From Neisseria canis (lineage in GTDB: Bacteria > Pseudomonadota > Gammaproteobacteria > Burkholderiales > Neisseriaceae): a stretch of 64,000 nt of DNA. The stretch covers positions 2,418,001 to 2,482,000 of the forward strand of contig NZ_LR134313.1 in assembly GCF_900636765.1 (NCBI RefSeq), read 5' to 3'. Within the stretch, counting starts at the first letter, position 1. Each line of letters starts with the position of its first letter. Made by a program: the position numbers and the translations under genes. This document shows positions 1 to 8,618 of the stretch, piece after piece. The notes under the pieces are model-generated. The model was not told where the DNA came from. It did no database searches and saw only the letters and a program-made list of their open reading frames with translations.

Positions 1-70
1 CTGCCGAAGAAGAAAATCGCGAGGGCAATGTAGGGGAAGATGCCGAAGAAGAATTGGTGCAGGGTATTCA
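1..70 (-). CDS. narI: Respiratory nitrate reductase gamma subunit NarI, N-terminal fragment
   Basis: Only the first 23 codons lie in the window; the gene runs off the left edge. The visible residues (MNTLHQFFFGIFPYIAL...) form the start of a hydrophobic first membrane helix, as in NarI, the cytochrome b subunit that passes quinol electrons to NarH. It begins 3 bp after the narJ stop codon, the usual narHJI arrangement, so it is probably co-transcribed. The call rests on the short N-terminus plus gene order. Confidence 0.8.
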
Positions 71-73
71 TGT

Positions 74-742
74 TTATGCTCCTGTTTGGGCCGTCTGAAA
101 AGCGGCTTTAGGATAAAACTGTACGGTTTCGACGCTCGGTTTCAGCAGCGGCTCGGTGCCGGAAATATCGGGGCCGAACGTTTCCATCGCTTCGTCCATA
201 TCGCGCACGGGCGGCTCGATGAGGGGCTGCGGCGCTACCGGGCTGAGGGCTGTGATGCCTTGCAGCAGCACGGCATAGGGCGAACCGTTTTTCTCGAGTT
301 TGCCGCCGATGTGGGCGATCACATGCACGGCATCGCCCAACAGTTTTTGCGCGTGTTCGGGCGCCACTTGGCTCAGGTATTCCAGCAATACGGGCAGGTA
401 ATCGGGCAGCTCATCGTTGCCCAACTCGAAACCGTGGTTGCGGTATTCTTGCAGCAAGTCCACCATGGCGCTTCCGCGGTCGCGGTCTTCACCGTACACA
501 TGCTCGAAAATGTAGAGCGCATGGTTGCGGTTGCGGTCGAAAGTGGCGACGTAGTTTTCCTGTAATTCGCGCAGGCTGTGGCTGTTTAAATAGTCTAAAA
601 AGCTGTTCAGACGGCCTGCTTGCGTTTGCAGCTCGGGCCATTCTTGTAAGGCCGTCTGAAATTCAGACAGGGCTTCGATCAGCTCGGCTTCGGGGTAGCA
701 CAGCAGCGCGGAAAACCATTTGTAAACAGGATTCGCGCTCAT
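74..742 (-). CDS. narJ: Nitrate reductase assembly chaperone NarJ
   Basis: The 222-residue product resembles NarJ/NarW, a TorD-like all-helical chaperone. NarJ binds apo-NarG, supports insertion of the molybdenum cofactor and delays membrane attachment until maturation is complete; it is not part of the final enzyme. The N-terminal stretch (YKWFSALLCYPEAEL) and the central LLEYL region fit the family. The start codon overlaps the narH stop by one base (TGATG), which implies translational coupling. An AG-type uptake sequence lies within the gene near 650. Its usual client NarG is not encoded next to this operon. Confidence 0.92.
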   Translation of the reverse strand: MSANPVYKWFSALLCYPEAELIEALSEFQTALQEWPELQTQAGRLNSFLDYLNSHSLRELQENYVATFDRNRNHALYIFEHVYGEDRDRGSAMVDLLQEYRNHGFELGNDELPDYLPVLLEYLSQVAPEHAQKLLGDAVHVIAHIGGKLEKNGSPYAVLLQGITALSPVAPQPLIEPPVRDMDEAMETFGPDISGTEPLLKPSVETVQFYPKAAFQTAQTGA

Positions 743-2301
743 CAGCGTACTCCTTCTTCACGGTTTTTCTCGGCATCTTTGCGCAGGCCGTGGAAGATAA
801 TCGGCGCGCCTTTGCGTTTGCCGAACAAGCTCTCTTCGCTGCTGCCGCCGGAGCAGCCGTTGCCGAAGGTAAAGCCGCAGCCGGCTTTGTCGCCGAAGCT
901 GTTTTCCACCATTTCTTTGTGCGAAGTCGGAATCACAAAGCGGTCTTCATAATTGGCAATCGCCATGATTTGATACATGTCCTCCACCATCTCGGGCGTG
1001 AGGCCGGTGCCTTCCAGCGTTTGCGCCAGCGTTTCGCCGTGAACCACTTGTCCGCGTTTGAAACGGCGCATGGCAATCATGCGTTCGAGCGCGAATTTGA
1101 TCGGCTCGACTTTACCTGCGGTGAGCAGGTTGGCCAGATATTTCAGCGGGATGCGCATTTCGTCCACGCTCGGGATGATGCCGTTTTCGCCCACCAAACC
1201 GTTTTCGATGGCAGATTGAATCGGCGAGAGCGGCGGGATATACCAAACCATCGGCAAGGTGCGGTATTCGGGGTGCAGCGGGAACGCCACTTTCCACTCC
1301 ATCGCCATTTTGTACACCGGCGATTGTTTGGCCGCATCAATCCAACTTTGGCTGATGCCCTGTTTCAAGGCTTCTCGTTGTATTTCGGGGTCGTGCGGAT
1401 TCAAGAACACGCCCAATTGCTGTTCGTACAAATCTTGCGGGTTGGCTACCGAAGCGGCCTGTTCGATTTTGTCTGCGTCATACAGCAGCACGCCCAAATA
1501 ACGGATGCGGCCTACGCAGGTTTCGGAACACACGGTCGGCTGGCCGCCTTCGATACGCGGGTAGCAGAACGTGCATTTTTCGGCCTTGCCCGAAGTCCAG
1601 TTGTAGTAGATTTTTTTGTAGGGGCAGCCGGATACGCACATGCGCCAGCCGCGGCATTTGTCTTGGTCGATCAACACGATACCGTCGTCTTCACGCTTGT
1701 AAATGCTGCCGGAAGGGCAGGACGCCACGCAGGTCGGGTTCAAACAATGCTCGCACAGGCGCGGCAGATACATCATGAAGGTTTGCTCAAACGCAGCGTG
1801 CATGTCTTTCTGAATGCCTTCAAACAGCACGTCTTTCGCCCGCTTCTCAAACTCGCCCGCCAAATCGTCTTCCCAGTTCGGACCCCATTCCACTTTGTCC
1901 ATTTTTTTGCCGGTGAGCACGGAAATCGGACGCGCGGTCGGCGGCGTTTTCATTTTCGGCGCGTTTTGCAGATGCTCGTAATCGTAGGTGAACGGCTCGT
2001 AGTAGTCGTCGATTTTCGGCATATTCGGGTTGGCAAAAATATTCGCCAAAATCTTCAACTTGCCGCCCTGCTTCGGCACCAGCTTGCCGTCGGGTTTGCG
2101 CACCCAGCCGCCGTTCCATTTGTTTTGGTCTTCCCAGTTTTTCGGAAAACCGATGCCGGGCTTGGTTTCCACGTTGTTAAACCACGCATATTCCACGCCG
2201 TCGCGCGAAGTCCAGACGTTTTTACAGGTAACGGAGCAGGTGTGGCAGCCGATACATTTGTCTAAGTTCAGAACCATGCCGACTTGTGCTCTGATTTTCA
2301 T
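742..2301 (-). CDS. narH: Respiratory nitrate reductase beta subunit NarH (iron-sulfur)
   Basis: The 519-residue protein is the electron-transfer subunit of membrane-bound nitrate reductase, carrying electrons from NarI haems to NarG. A ferredoxin-type CIGCHTC motif lies at residues 16-22. Further Cys clusters (CEHC, CVASC, CRGWRMC, CTFC, CSETC) lie at about 180-265, giving the family's three [4Fe-4S] and one [3Fe-4S] centre; the Trp in CRGWRMC is the family mark of the 3Fe centre. The start at 2301 is chosen because MKIRAQVGMVLNLDKC matches the family N-terminus and an AGGA site lies 8 bp upstream. Normally narG directly precedes narH; here 535 bp of non-coding DNA and a CRISPR array do. Confidence 0.97.
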   Translation of the reverse strand: MKIRAQVGMVLNLDKCIGCHTCSVTCKNVWTSRDGVEYAWFNNVETKPGIGFPKNWEDQNKWNGGWVRKPDGKLVPKQGGKLKILANIFANPNMPKIDDYYEPFTYDYEHLQNAPKMKTPPTARPISVLTGKKMDKVEWGPNWEDDLAGEFEKRAKDVLFEGIQKDMHAAFEQTFMMYLPRLCEHCLNPTCVASCPSGSIYKREDDGIVLIDQDKCRGWRMCVSGCPYKKIYYNWTSGKAEKCTFCYPRIEGGQPTVCSETCVGRIRYLGVLLYDADKIEQAASVANPQDLYEQQLGVFLNPHDPEIQREALKQGISQSWIDAAKQSPVYKMAMEWKVAFPLHPEYRTLPMVWYIPPLSPIQSAIENGLVGENGIIPSVDEMRIPLKYLANLLTAGKVEPIKFALERMIAMRRFKRGQVVHGETLAQTLEGTGLTPEMVEDMYQIMAIANYEDRFVIPTSHKEMVENSFGDKAGCGFTFGNGCSGGSSEESLFGKRKGAPIIFHGLRKDAEKNREEGVR

Positions 2302-2836
2302 GGTAGTGTTCCTTTTGGTTTGGTTTTCAGACAGACATCCAATCAAGCACAATGCCTGCCTGAAAAATAGCCGTTAATGATTGGACGGTAGCGGTAAAGT
2401 TTGGTGTAAAAAAATTTTCGACGTGTAAAAGTGTAAATGACTGCACGCAAGAAAAATATGCACAGAAAGCTTAAGAAGCAGCGGCAAAATAAGGGGAAAG
2501 GGGTAGCAGAAAGAGTGAACGGAAATAATACTTTGGAAGTATTTGAAGATTGATGATAGCGATGAGGGAGCGTTTAAAATTCCATGCCAGGCGGAACCGC
2601 ATAACTTATACCTTAGCCGGCCTACGAAAAACAAAGCTACCCCTTTACCGTAGCCCTTTGATGACCTTATAGCAAATCAACTTAATTTTGCTTACCAATC
2701 GGCAAATCCGGAGCCAAAACAGAAAACAAGTATTTGATTTATCGATAAATTATTGAATTCAAATTTTTTCTTTGAATCAAGGCACAACAATGCAGCAAAT
2801 TTAAATTTGGTTTGTAATGGCTGTACCATCATTTAA
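2302..2836. other. Intergenic region between narH and the CRISPR array
   Basis: There is no convincing gene in these 535 bp. An 86-codon minus-strand frame at 2374-2634 has no recognisable similarity, and its AT-rich, low-complexity composition argues against it. A mutated uptake sequence (TGCCTGCCTGAA) lies near 2353. An AT-rich block at about 2730-2780 holds the palindrome TTCAAA-N7-TTTGAA and could contain the narH promoter, but I cannot assign -35/-10 boxes. I see no narG remnant in any frame. Confidence 0.5.
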
Positions 2837-5219
2837 AGTTCAAAATATAGCCGCCCGAAGGCGGCTAGGATTTGCCGAGTTTCTTGTTTCAACACACAGC
2901 CGCCCGAAGGCGGCTGAAAAAGCCTCCATTTCGCTCGGCAAAGCCGTTTCGCGTTTCAACACACAGCCGCCCGAAGGCGGCTGATAATGCGCTTGACATC
3001 GGCCAGCGCCTCAGAGTAGGTTTCAACACACAGCCGCCCGAAGGCGGCTGGCTGTTGGCCGTAGGCACAGGCGATTTCCAAATCGTTTCAACACACAGCC
3101 GCCCGAAGGCGGCTGAGGAGTTTTACAAAAACAAGCCCGGCAATCTGAAGTTTCAACACACAGCCGCCCGAAGGCGGCTGATCGGCTACTGTAAACAATA
3201 TTGCTTACGGTAACGTTTCAACACACAGCCGCCCGAAGGCGGCTGGCCGTTTGCCAAATTGTTGGAAATGGCCGGCGGCATCAGCGTTTCAACACACAGC
3301 CGCCCGAAGGCGGCTGGCAGATATTCGTATTTTGTGGCGACCGAAAATTTAGTTTCAACACACAGCCGCCCGAAGGCGGCTGTCCGGTCATTGCGCCTTG
3401 CTCTTTAAGCAAGTCGAGTTTCAACACACAGCCGCCCGAAGGCGGCTGTTGTATAGTTGATACATGTTTTTTTCTCCAATGGGTTTCAACACACAGCCGC
3501 CCGAAGGCGGCTGTTGATAAAAAAATTAGAGAGGCTGCTAGTAAAGGGGTTTCAACACACAGCCGCCCGAAGGCGGCTGAGATATTCGTATTTTGTGGCG
3601 ACCGAAAATTTAGTTTCAACACACAGCCGCCCGAAGGCGGCTGGACACCCTAACACGAAGACCCAACTCGGGTATGGTGTTTCAACACACAGCCGCCCGA
3701 AGGCGGCTGAAAGCTGCATTTTCCAGCATCTGTATGCTACCCTGGTTTCAACACACAGCCGCCCGAAGGCGGCTGTAGCAAAGGATGGTTTGTTGAAATC
3801 TGGGAAGTAGTTTCAACACACAGCCGCCCGAAGGCGGCTGGTGCGGCTGTATTGGGCGGCGCAATAAGGCCGTCTGTTTCAACACACAGCCGCCCGAAGG
3901 CGGCTGGCCACTAAAAAGGCCGTTTTCCACGGCCAATTCGTGTTTCAACACACAGCCGCCCGAAGGCGGCTGCCAACTTGGCATACATACCCGCGGCACC
4001 TAAGATGTTTCAACACACAGCCGCCCGAAGGCGGCTGCCTCGCGCATTATGTTGGCAAATACTTGCTGTTGTTTCAACACACAGCCGCCCGAAGGCGGCT
4101 GCCCCCCCAAAAATCCATAGAAATATGGATTGGTAGTTTCAACACACAGCCGCCCGAAGGCGGCTGGAGGCGGCTTAAGCCTTGCAATTTGGCATGATGG
4201 TTTCAACACACAGCCGCCCGAAGGCGGCTGCAGCTTTTCATTGTAAGATTTCGCCTCAATAAACAGTTTCAACACACAGCCGCCCGAAGGCGGCTGACGC
4301 CCGCGCGTTTCGCATGAGCGGCAATATCGCGTTTCAACACACAGCCGCCCGAAGGCGGCTGTTTAGTTACTTGTGTCATTTCAAAACCCATAAAAACGCG
4401 TTTCAACACACAGCCGCCCGAAGGCGGCTGTGCTCTTGATGAGAAACCTAAAGCACAGGCTACTGTTTCAACACACAGCCGCCCGAAGGCGGCTGTCCCC
4501 TACCCTCATCGCCGTTTCCAAAGCAAACAACTGTTTCAACACACAGCCGCCCGAAGGCGGCTGATCCGCCTTGATAGATGTCTCGGATTGTTTGATTGTT
4601 TCAACACACAGCCGCCCGAAGGCGGCTGTTAAGGCTGTGATAGAGCATGACCATTGGAAACGGTTTCAACACACAGCCGCCCGAAGGCGGCTGATAATCG
4701 GCGCTTGAATCGTTTGCCCTGCGGCAAGTTTCAACACACAGCCGCCCGAAGGCGGCTGCCTTGATACCGCGCCCCTTGCGGCGGCCTTTGTGTTTCAACA
4801 CACAGCCGCCCGAAGGCGGCTGGCCGTTTTTGATGGTAAGACTTGGCGATACAAGGAGGTTTCAACACACAGCCGCCCGAAGGCGGCTGTAAAGCCGCTG
4901 CCGCGGCCAAATCCGCACAATCTGTTTCAACACACAGCCGCCCGAAGGCGGCTGCAGTCGCAAATAGGCGGTATACCGTCCGATGCAATGTTTCAACACA
5001 CAGCCGCCCGAAGGCGGCTGGTTCGGTTTGCGTACCCGACATACGGCTCAACAAGTTTCAACACACAGCCGCCCGAAGGCGGCTGGGTAGCAATCGCGCC
5101 CTTTTCCAACTTCACGGAGTCAAGTTTCAACACACAGCCGCCCGAAGGCGGCTGGTTTAAGCGGTGTTTATCAATCAAAAAGGAAATTGTTTCAACACAC
5201 AGCCGCCCGAAGGCGGCTG
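2837..5219 (-). CRISPR. Type I-C CRISPR array, 36 identical repeats plus one degenerate end repeat
   Basis: The 31-bp repeat starts GTTTCAACACAC on the plus strand and contains the perfect palindrome GCCGCCCGAAGGCGGC. Read on the minus strand it ends in TTGAAAC, as type I-C repeats do, so the crRNA runs on the minus strand, the same direction as the cas genes. Intact repeats start at 2886, 2953, 3020, 3085, 3150, 3215, 3286 and so on to 5189. The 35 full spacers are 33-40 nt. The leader-distal end (2837-2867) is a degenerate repeat followed by an 18-nt truncated spacer. The spacer at 3317-3351 recurs at 3580-3612. All 36 repeats look identical, which suggests an active or recently expanded array. 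Several long open frames across the array are repeat artefacts. Confidence 0.98.
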
Positions 5220-5409
5220 AGCCTCTTTGAAAATGCTTGCCAAACAAAGCATTCAGAGCCTTTGTGCGCTAACGTTTTCAAAAAAGCGGAACACGAGTAT
5301 AGCACAGCCTTATTCTGCTCCACTCGCATATTTCAAGTTCCTGATTGTTAAAGAACAACTCCGCATCGCTAACCACCCCGCATTTTCATGAGAACCACGG
5401 GTTAGCGAT
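5220..5409 (-). promoter_or_regulatory. CRISPR leader between cas2 and the first repeat
   Basis: This 190-bp AT-rich non-coding stretch lies between the cas2 stop and the newest (highest-coordinate) repeat, the expected leader position. On the minus strand it carries an extended -10 match TGCTATACT (5304-5296), a possible pre-crRNA promoter; no clear -35 is seen. Directly after the cas2 stop a 10-bp inverted repeat (ATCGCTAACC at 5365-5374, GGTTAGCGAT at 5400-5409) could end the cas transcript or act in the leader. It has no T-run. Confidence 0.6.
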
Positions 5410-5703
5410 TCACACGATCAGCGTATCTTGAAACACGTCCACCGCCGCCTTCGCGCCGTGGTGTTCCACCTTGCGCCGCCATTTGCTGCCCAGATGGTAA
5501 AAGCGCAGGCTGTCGGTTTCGGGCTGGTAGGTATCGAGCAGCTTGGCCTTCAGTTTTACCCACTGATCAGGCGTTACGTCGCACTCGAATACCGAATATT
5601 GCACGCGCACGCCGTAATCCAAGCAATGTTTGGCGATGCGCCGCAGCCTCGCCTGCCCTGCCGCGTCTTCCAGCGAAATATCATAAGTAATCAACATCAA
5701 CAC
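5410..5703 (-). CDS. cas2: CRISPR-associated endonuclease Cas2, type I-C
   Basis: The 97-residue product is Cas2, the central dimer of the Cas1-Cas2 integrase that inserts new spacers at the leader end. It shows the beta-strand start LMLITYDISL with the conserved Asp, followed by RLRRIAKHCLDYGVRVQYSVFEC, typical of the subtype. I choose the GTG at 5703: it restores the family start M-L-x-L-I-T-Y-D and has AAGGGG 7 bp upstream, whereas the ATG at 5697 is too far from that site. It is the last gene of the cas operon and abuts the leader. Confidence 0.95.
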   Translation of the reverse strand: MLMLITYDISLEDAAGQARLRRIAKHCLDYGVRVQYSVFECDVTPDQWVKLKAKLLDTYQPETDSLRFYHLGSKWRRKVEHHGAKAAVDVFQDTLIV

Positions 5704-5726
5704 GCTATTTCCCCTTATTTCTTTTT

Positions 5727-5780
5727 CAGACGGCCTCAAATATAAGCGGAAAGGCCGTCTGAAAATGCCTGTCTGAAAAA
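5727..5780. repeat. Mixed uptake-sequence hairpin between cas1 and cas2
   Basis: An inverted AG-DUS pair (TTCAGACGGCCT ... AGGCCGTCTGAA) is followed at once by a TG-type copy ATGCCTGTCTGAAAAA. The pair can fold into a terminator-like stem in the 78-bp gap between cas1 and cas2, although both genes seem to belong to one operon. It may lower cas2 and array read-through. Confidence 0.75.
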
Positions 5781-5781
5781 C

Positions 5782-6795
5782 TCAACGCATCAAAAACGGC
5801 GGATATTCCGCCAAATCCCCGCGCAGATGCCGCGCCAACAGCATCGCCTGAATATACGGCAGCAGGCCGATTTCTACTTCCTCCTGCAAAAACGGATGGA
5901 TAATCTTCTCCTGCTTTTTCGCCTGAAGAGCCTGAAAAACCAGTTTGCGCGCTTCGGGTTTGATATTCACCGCGCCGCCGGCCTCATGCACAAAATCCTG
6001 CGGCTTGATTTGCCCGCGGTTAATCAGGGAAAGCACCAACCTGTCCACCCACCACGCGCGGAACTCTTCCAAAATATCCTGCGCCAAACTGTCGCGCCCC
6101 GGCCGGTCGGCATGCAGAAAACCCACCTGCGGATCCAAGCCCACGCCCTGCAACGCCCCGCTGATATCCTTGCCCAGCACCGCATACAGAAAAGACAACA
6201 GCGCATTCACCCCATCGCGCGGCGGGCGGCGGTTGCGACCGTCAAAATCAAAACCGCTTTTCTCCGCAAGCAAATGCCGGAATACCCCGAAATAACGCGC
6301 CGCCGCATCGCCCTCAATCCCGCGAACCTTGTCCAAACACTCCGCCCGCTTCAACTGCTGCAAAGAAAAATTCAACGCCGTTACCGCCGCCAACACCTCC
6401 GCATGCTCGCCATGATTACGTAAACGCCGCTGCAACACCCGCTTGGCCGACTGAATCTTCGCCGCAATCACATGCCGCGCAATCGGCACGGGATTCTGCT
6501 CCGACAGCCGATACTGCGCCCGCCGCAGCAACACATTACCACTCTGCCGCCCCTGCAAACGCCCCAAAAACCGACCGTTTTCGGTAAAAAACGCCAAATT
6601 CACATTGTTTTCGCCGCAAAACCCCATCAAAAAAGGCGACACCAACACGTTACCGAAACAAAAAATATGCCCGATCGCATGCACCGGCAACTGCGCCACC
6701 TTCTTGCGCTCCTGCTCCACCACCAGCGTTTCCCGCTCCTTATGCAGATAACTGCCTTGAGTGGTGATATAGAGCGTGTTTTGCAGTTTGCGCAT
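5782..6795 (-). CDS. cas1: CRISPR-associated endonuclease Cas1, type I-C
   Basis: The 337-residue product is Cas1, the integrase that, with Cas2, joins new spacers to the leader-proximal repeat. It begins MRKLQNTLYITTQGSYLHKE, a strong type I-C start, so I place the start at 6795 and not at the upstream frame opening (6876). The metal-binding residues are visible: Glu in RGIEGDAAARYF, His in VGFLHADRPGR and the acidic run DSLAQDILEEFR. Upstream in the operon comes the darTG pair where cas4 would normally be adjacent. Composition is like the neighbouring cas genes, unlike darTG. Confidence 0.97.
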   Translation of the reverse strand: MRKLQNTLYITTQGSYLHKERETLVVEQERKKVAQLPVHAIGHIFCFGNVLVSPFLMGFCGENNVNLAFFTENGRFLGRLQGRQSGNVLLRRAQYRLSEQNPVPIARHVIAAKIQSAKRVLQRRLRNHGEHAEVLAAVTALNFSLQQLKRAECLDKVRGIEGDAAARYFGVFRHLLAEKSGFDFDGRNRRPPRDGVNALLSFLYAVLGKDISGALQGVGLDPQVGFLHADRPGRDSLAQDILEEFRAWWVDRLVLSLINRGQIKPQDFVHEAGGAVNIKPEARKLVFQALQAKKQEKIIHPFLQEEVEIGLLPYIQAMLLARHLRGDLAEYPPFLMR

Positions 6796-6922
6796 GGTTG
6801 GAAAAACCTCTTGATTTTGAATACACGTTTGAATGACTTTCCGTTTAGGTCGTCTAAAAATATCTAAGGTTGCCATTAAGGCTGGTTATTCATTTAAAAG
6901 CTAGGCTTATTATTTTATTAGG

Positions 6923-7966
6923 TTAATTTTGCACAAGCCAACCTTGGTATAACAGGCGGTCATAAGCAATATCAATTTGACGAGGGGTGAATGATTTTTT
7001 ATGCTCATTCCATTGATAAACACCTCTTCTTAAATCCTCCTTATCCATAATTCCATCTTTTTTAGCCAACCAATGCACAGTTGCTAACAACTCCAAACCA
7101 TAAGATGACTCAAACCCCTCAACCAATTCGGTAACCTTCTCAAAATGAGCATAACTATTGACGTGTTTAGACAAGAACTGTTGTGCGTCTTCAATAGCTC
7201 CTGGTACAAGCTTTAACGGCTTATTCGGCATATCGCCACCATCAGCGTATCCAGAAATAAAATGTCCCTCTATTGCCTTTAAGACATGGCGTAAATTTTC
7301 CGCATAAGGCCCATAATGATGTTTAACATATTTTAAACGCAGATTTTCACCAGATTCCTGCATAAAATACATTAACTTATGCACTTCTAAGAGGGAAATA
7401 TAGGGATCTAGCAATCCTTTTAAATAACGATTCATCAACTCAATCAAAGCAGCTCGTCCAGCTGTCATTTCTGGAACTTTTGTGGAATGATTCATTTTGG
7501 TAGTTTCAGGTGCACCACCCGGCTCATATACAAAAATTTTTACGTTTTCGACATGACTAAGTGTATTTTCAATCTGCGAGCGCACATCGTTCCAATCCAA
7601 TCCGCCTAAACCAGATCCTAATGGAGGAATAGCAATAGACTGAATGTTTTTCTCTTGTATTACCTTTACCAAATCAATCAGTCCAATTTCAATATCTTCA
7701 ATACGGCTTTTACCTCTCCAATGACGTTTTGTAGGAAAATTAATAATCCATTTTGGCAATACAAGCTGCTCTGTTTCAAAAACAAACATTTTTCCTGGTT
7801 TCAAAAACTCCTGCTTGCACGCTTGCTGATATGCTTTAAAATTTTCTGGATATTTATTTTTGAACTGCAATGCTATGCCACGCCCCATAACACCAACACA
7901 ATTTACAGTATTTACCAAGGCCTCAGCATCACTTTCAAAGATATTGCCAGTTTTAAATTCAATCAT
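6923..7966 (-). CDS. darG: DarG-like antitoxin: macrodomain DNA ADP-ribosylglycohydrolase
   Basis: The 347-residue product has an N-terminal macrodomain (about 1-160). It shows VNTVNCVGVMGRGIALQF (substrate-loop), IPPLGSGLGGLDW, and Lys80 in NFPTKRHW, the position of the catalytic lysine reported for Thermus DarG. In the family this domain removes ADP-ribose from thymidine in DNA and so reverses DarT. The C-terminal part (about 175-347, with HKLMYFMQESGENLRLKYVKHHYGPYAENLRHVL) matches the DarG C-terminal domain, which binds and inhibits DarT; it also recalls Panacea/DUF4065 proteins, a weaker resemblance. AGGAGG lies 6 bp before the ATG at 7966, 13 bp after the darT stop. The gene is AT-rich with no uptake sequence that I can see. 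Confidence 0.9.
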   Translation of the reverse strand: MIEFKTGNIFESDAEALVNTVNCVGVMGRGIALQFKNKYPENFKAYQQACKQEFLKPGKMFVFETEQLVLPKWIINFPTKRHWRGKSRIEDIEIGLIDLVKVIQEKNIQSIAIPPLGSGLGGLDWNDVRSQIENTLSHVENVKIFVYEPGGAPETTKMNHSTKVPEMTAGRAALIELMNRYLKGLLDPYISLLEVHKLMYFMQESGENLRLKYVKHHYGPYAENLRHVLKAIEGHFISGYADGGDMPNKPLKLVPGAIEDAQQFLSKHVNSYAHFEKVTELVEGFESSYGLELLATVHWLAKKDGIMDKEDLRRGVYQWNEHKKSFTPRQIDIAYDRLLYQGWLVQN

Positions 7967-7979
7967 GATAAACCTCCTA

Positions 7980-8618
7980 TTAGTAATACCAAGTTGGCTC
8001 AACGGTTACTTGTGGTCGATGCTGTTGTCCTTGAAGTACATGCACAACTTGTCGATAAATACGATTTGAATGCACTCCGATATGTTCTATCAAATGCCAA
8101 GGAAGAGCGTTCTCAAATAGGAATTCTGCTTGTTTCCCCTCCTTGATACTTGGTTCTTGCCAATATCTGGCACCAACAGCATCCCAATTAATTTTATCAT
8201 TCAATAGGTTTAAATCATTAAAATCTTCAAAATAGTTAGAGCCTGCATTAGAGTCAGTGAAAACCCAACGTTGTCTAGGGGATTGTGTTTTTGCCCATTG
8301 AACTACTTGTTCCAAATCAGCTTGCAAATGAATAATTGGCTCTTGGCCTCCCTGATATGCTAATTCAGAATTCCTACAATAAATCAAAAAAAGCATAACC
8401 GAACGAGGACAAAAATAAAACGGCACACAATCTCCAACATGCAAATTAGGATAGCTATTTAACGATTTTCTCAATCTACGTTCTTTTATATTGCTCAGCC
8501 CGATCATTGATCCGTTGTTTCCGCGCTGACTGATAATAGCATCACTTAATAAGTACCCATCGGCAAGAATAGAACCTAACCGATCTAGATGCACAATATG
8601 ATAAATTTTGATTGGCAT
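7980..8618 (-). CDS. darT: DarT-like toxin: DNA thymidine ADP-ribosyltransferase (DUF4433)
   Basis: The 212-residue product matches DarT. It begins MPIKIYHIVHLDRLGSILADGYL, has the NAD-fold segments VPFYFCPRSVML and QWAKTQ, and carries the catalytic Glu165 in KEGKQAEFLFENALPW. DarT ADP-ribosylates thymidine in single-stranded DNA, blocks replication and, in known DarTG pairs, limits phage growth. The start at 8618 is preferred over 8621 because AGGGAG then sits 5 bp away. It lies 79 bp after cas4 and 13 bp before darG, the usual toxin-antitoxin order. A TTGAAA/TAAAAT-like pair near 8670-8690 hints at an internal promoter. The AT-rich composition points to recent acquisition. Confidence 0.92.
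   Translation of the reverse strand: MPIKIYHIVHLDRLGSILADGYLLSDAIISQRGNNGSMIGLSNIKERRLRKSLNSYPNLHVGDCVPFYFCPRSVMLFLIYCRNSELAYQGGQEPIIHLQADLEQVVQWAKTQSPRQRWVFTDSNAGSNYFEDFNDLNLLNDKINWDAVGARYWQEPSIKEGKQAEFLFENALPWHLIEHIGVHSNRIYRQVVHVLQGQQHRPQVTVEPTWYY

Noticed and set aside
790..2265. 491-codon open frame opposite narH
   Set aside because: Antisense shadow of a clear narH; His/Arg/Phe-rich composition, no family likeness.
2374..2634. 86-codon minus-strand frame upstream of narH
   Set aside because: Low-complexity AT-rich region, no ribosome site or similarity, ends in an uptake-sequence remnant.
2730..2780. FNR box for narH (TTGAT-N4-ATCAA)
   Set aside because: Only a half-site TTGAT is present; the second half is CGATA, so I do not call it.
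3842..3876. Uptake-sequence core in a CRISPR spacer (AGGCCGTCTG), possibly self-targeting
   Set aside because: The match runs partly into the repeat and lacks the final AA; too short to claim a chromosomal target.
2872..5247. Many ORFs of 80-150 codons on both strands across the CRISPR array (peptides such as FQHTAARRRL, QPPSGGCVLK)
   Set aside because: They are read-through of identical repeats with no stop codon; not genes.
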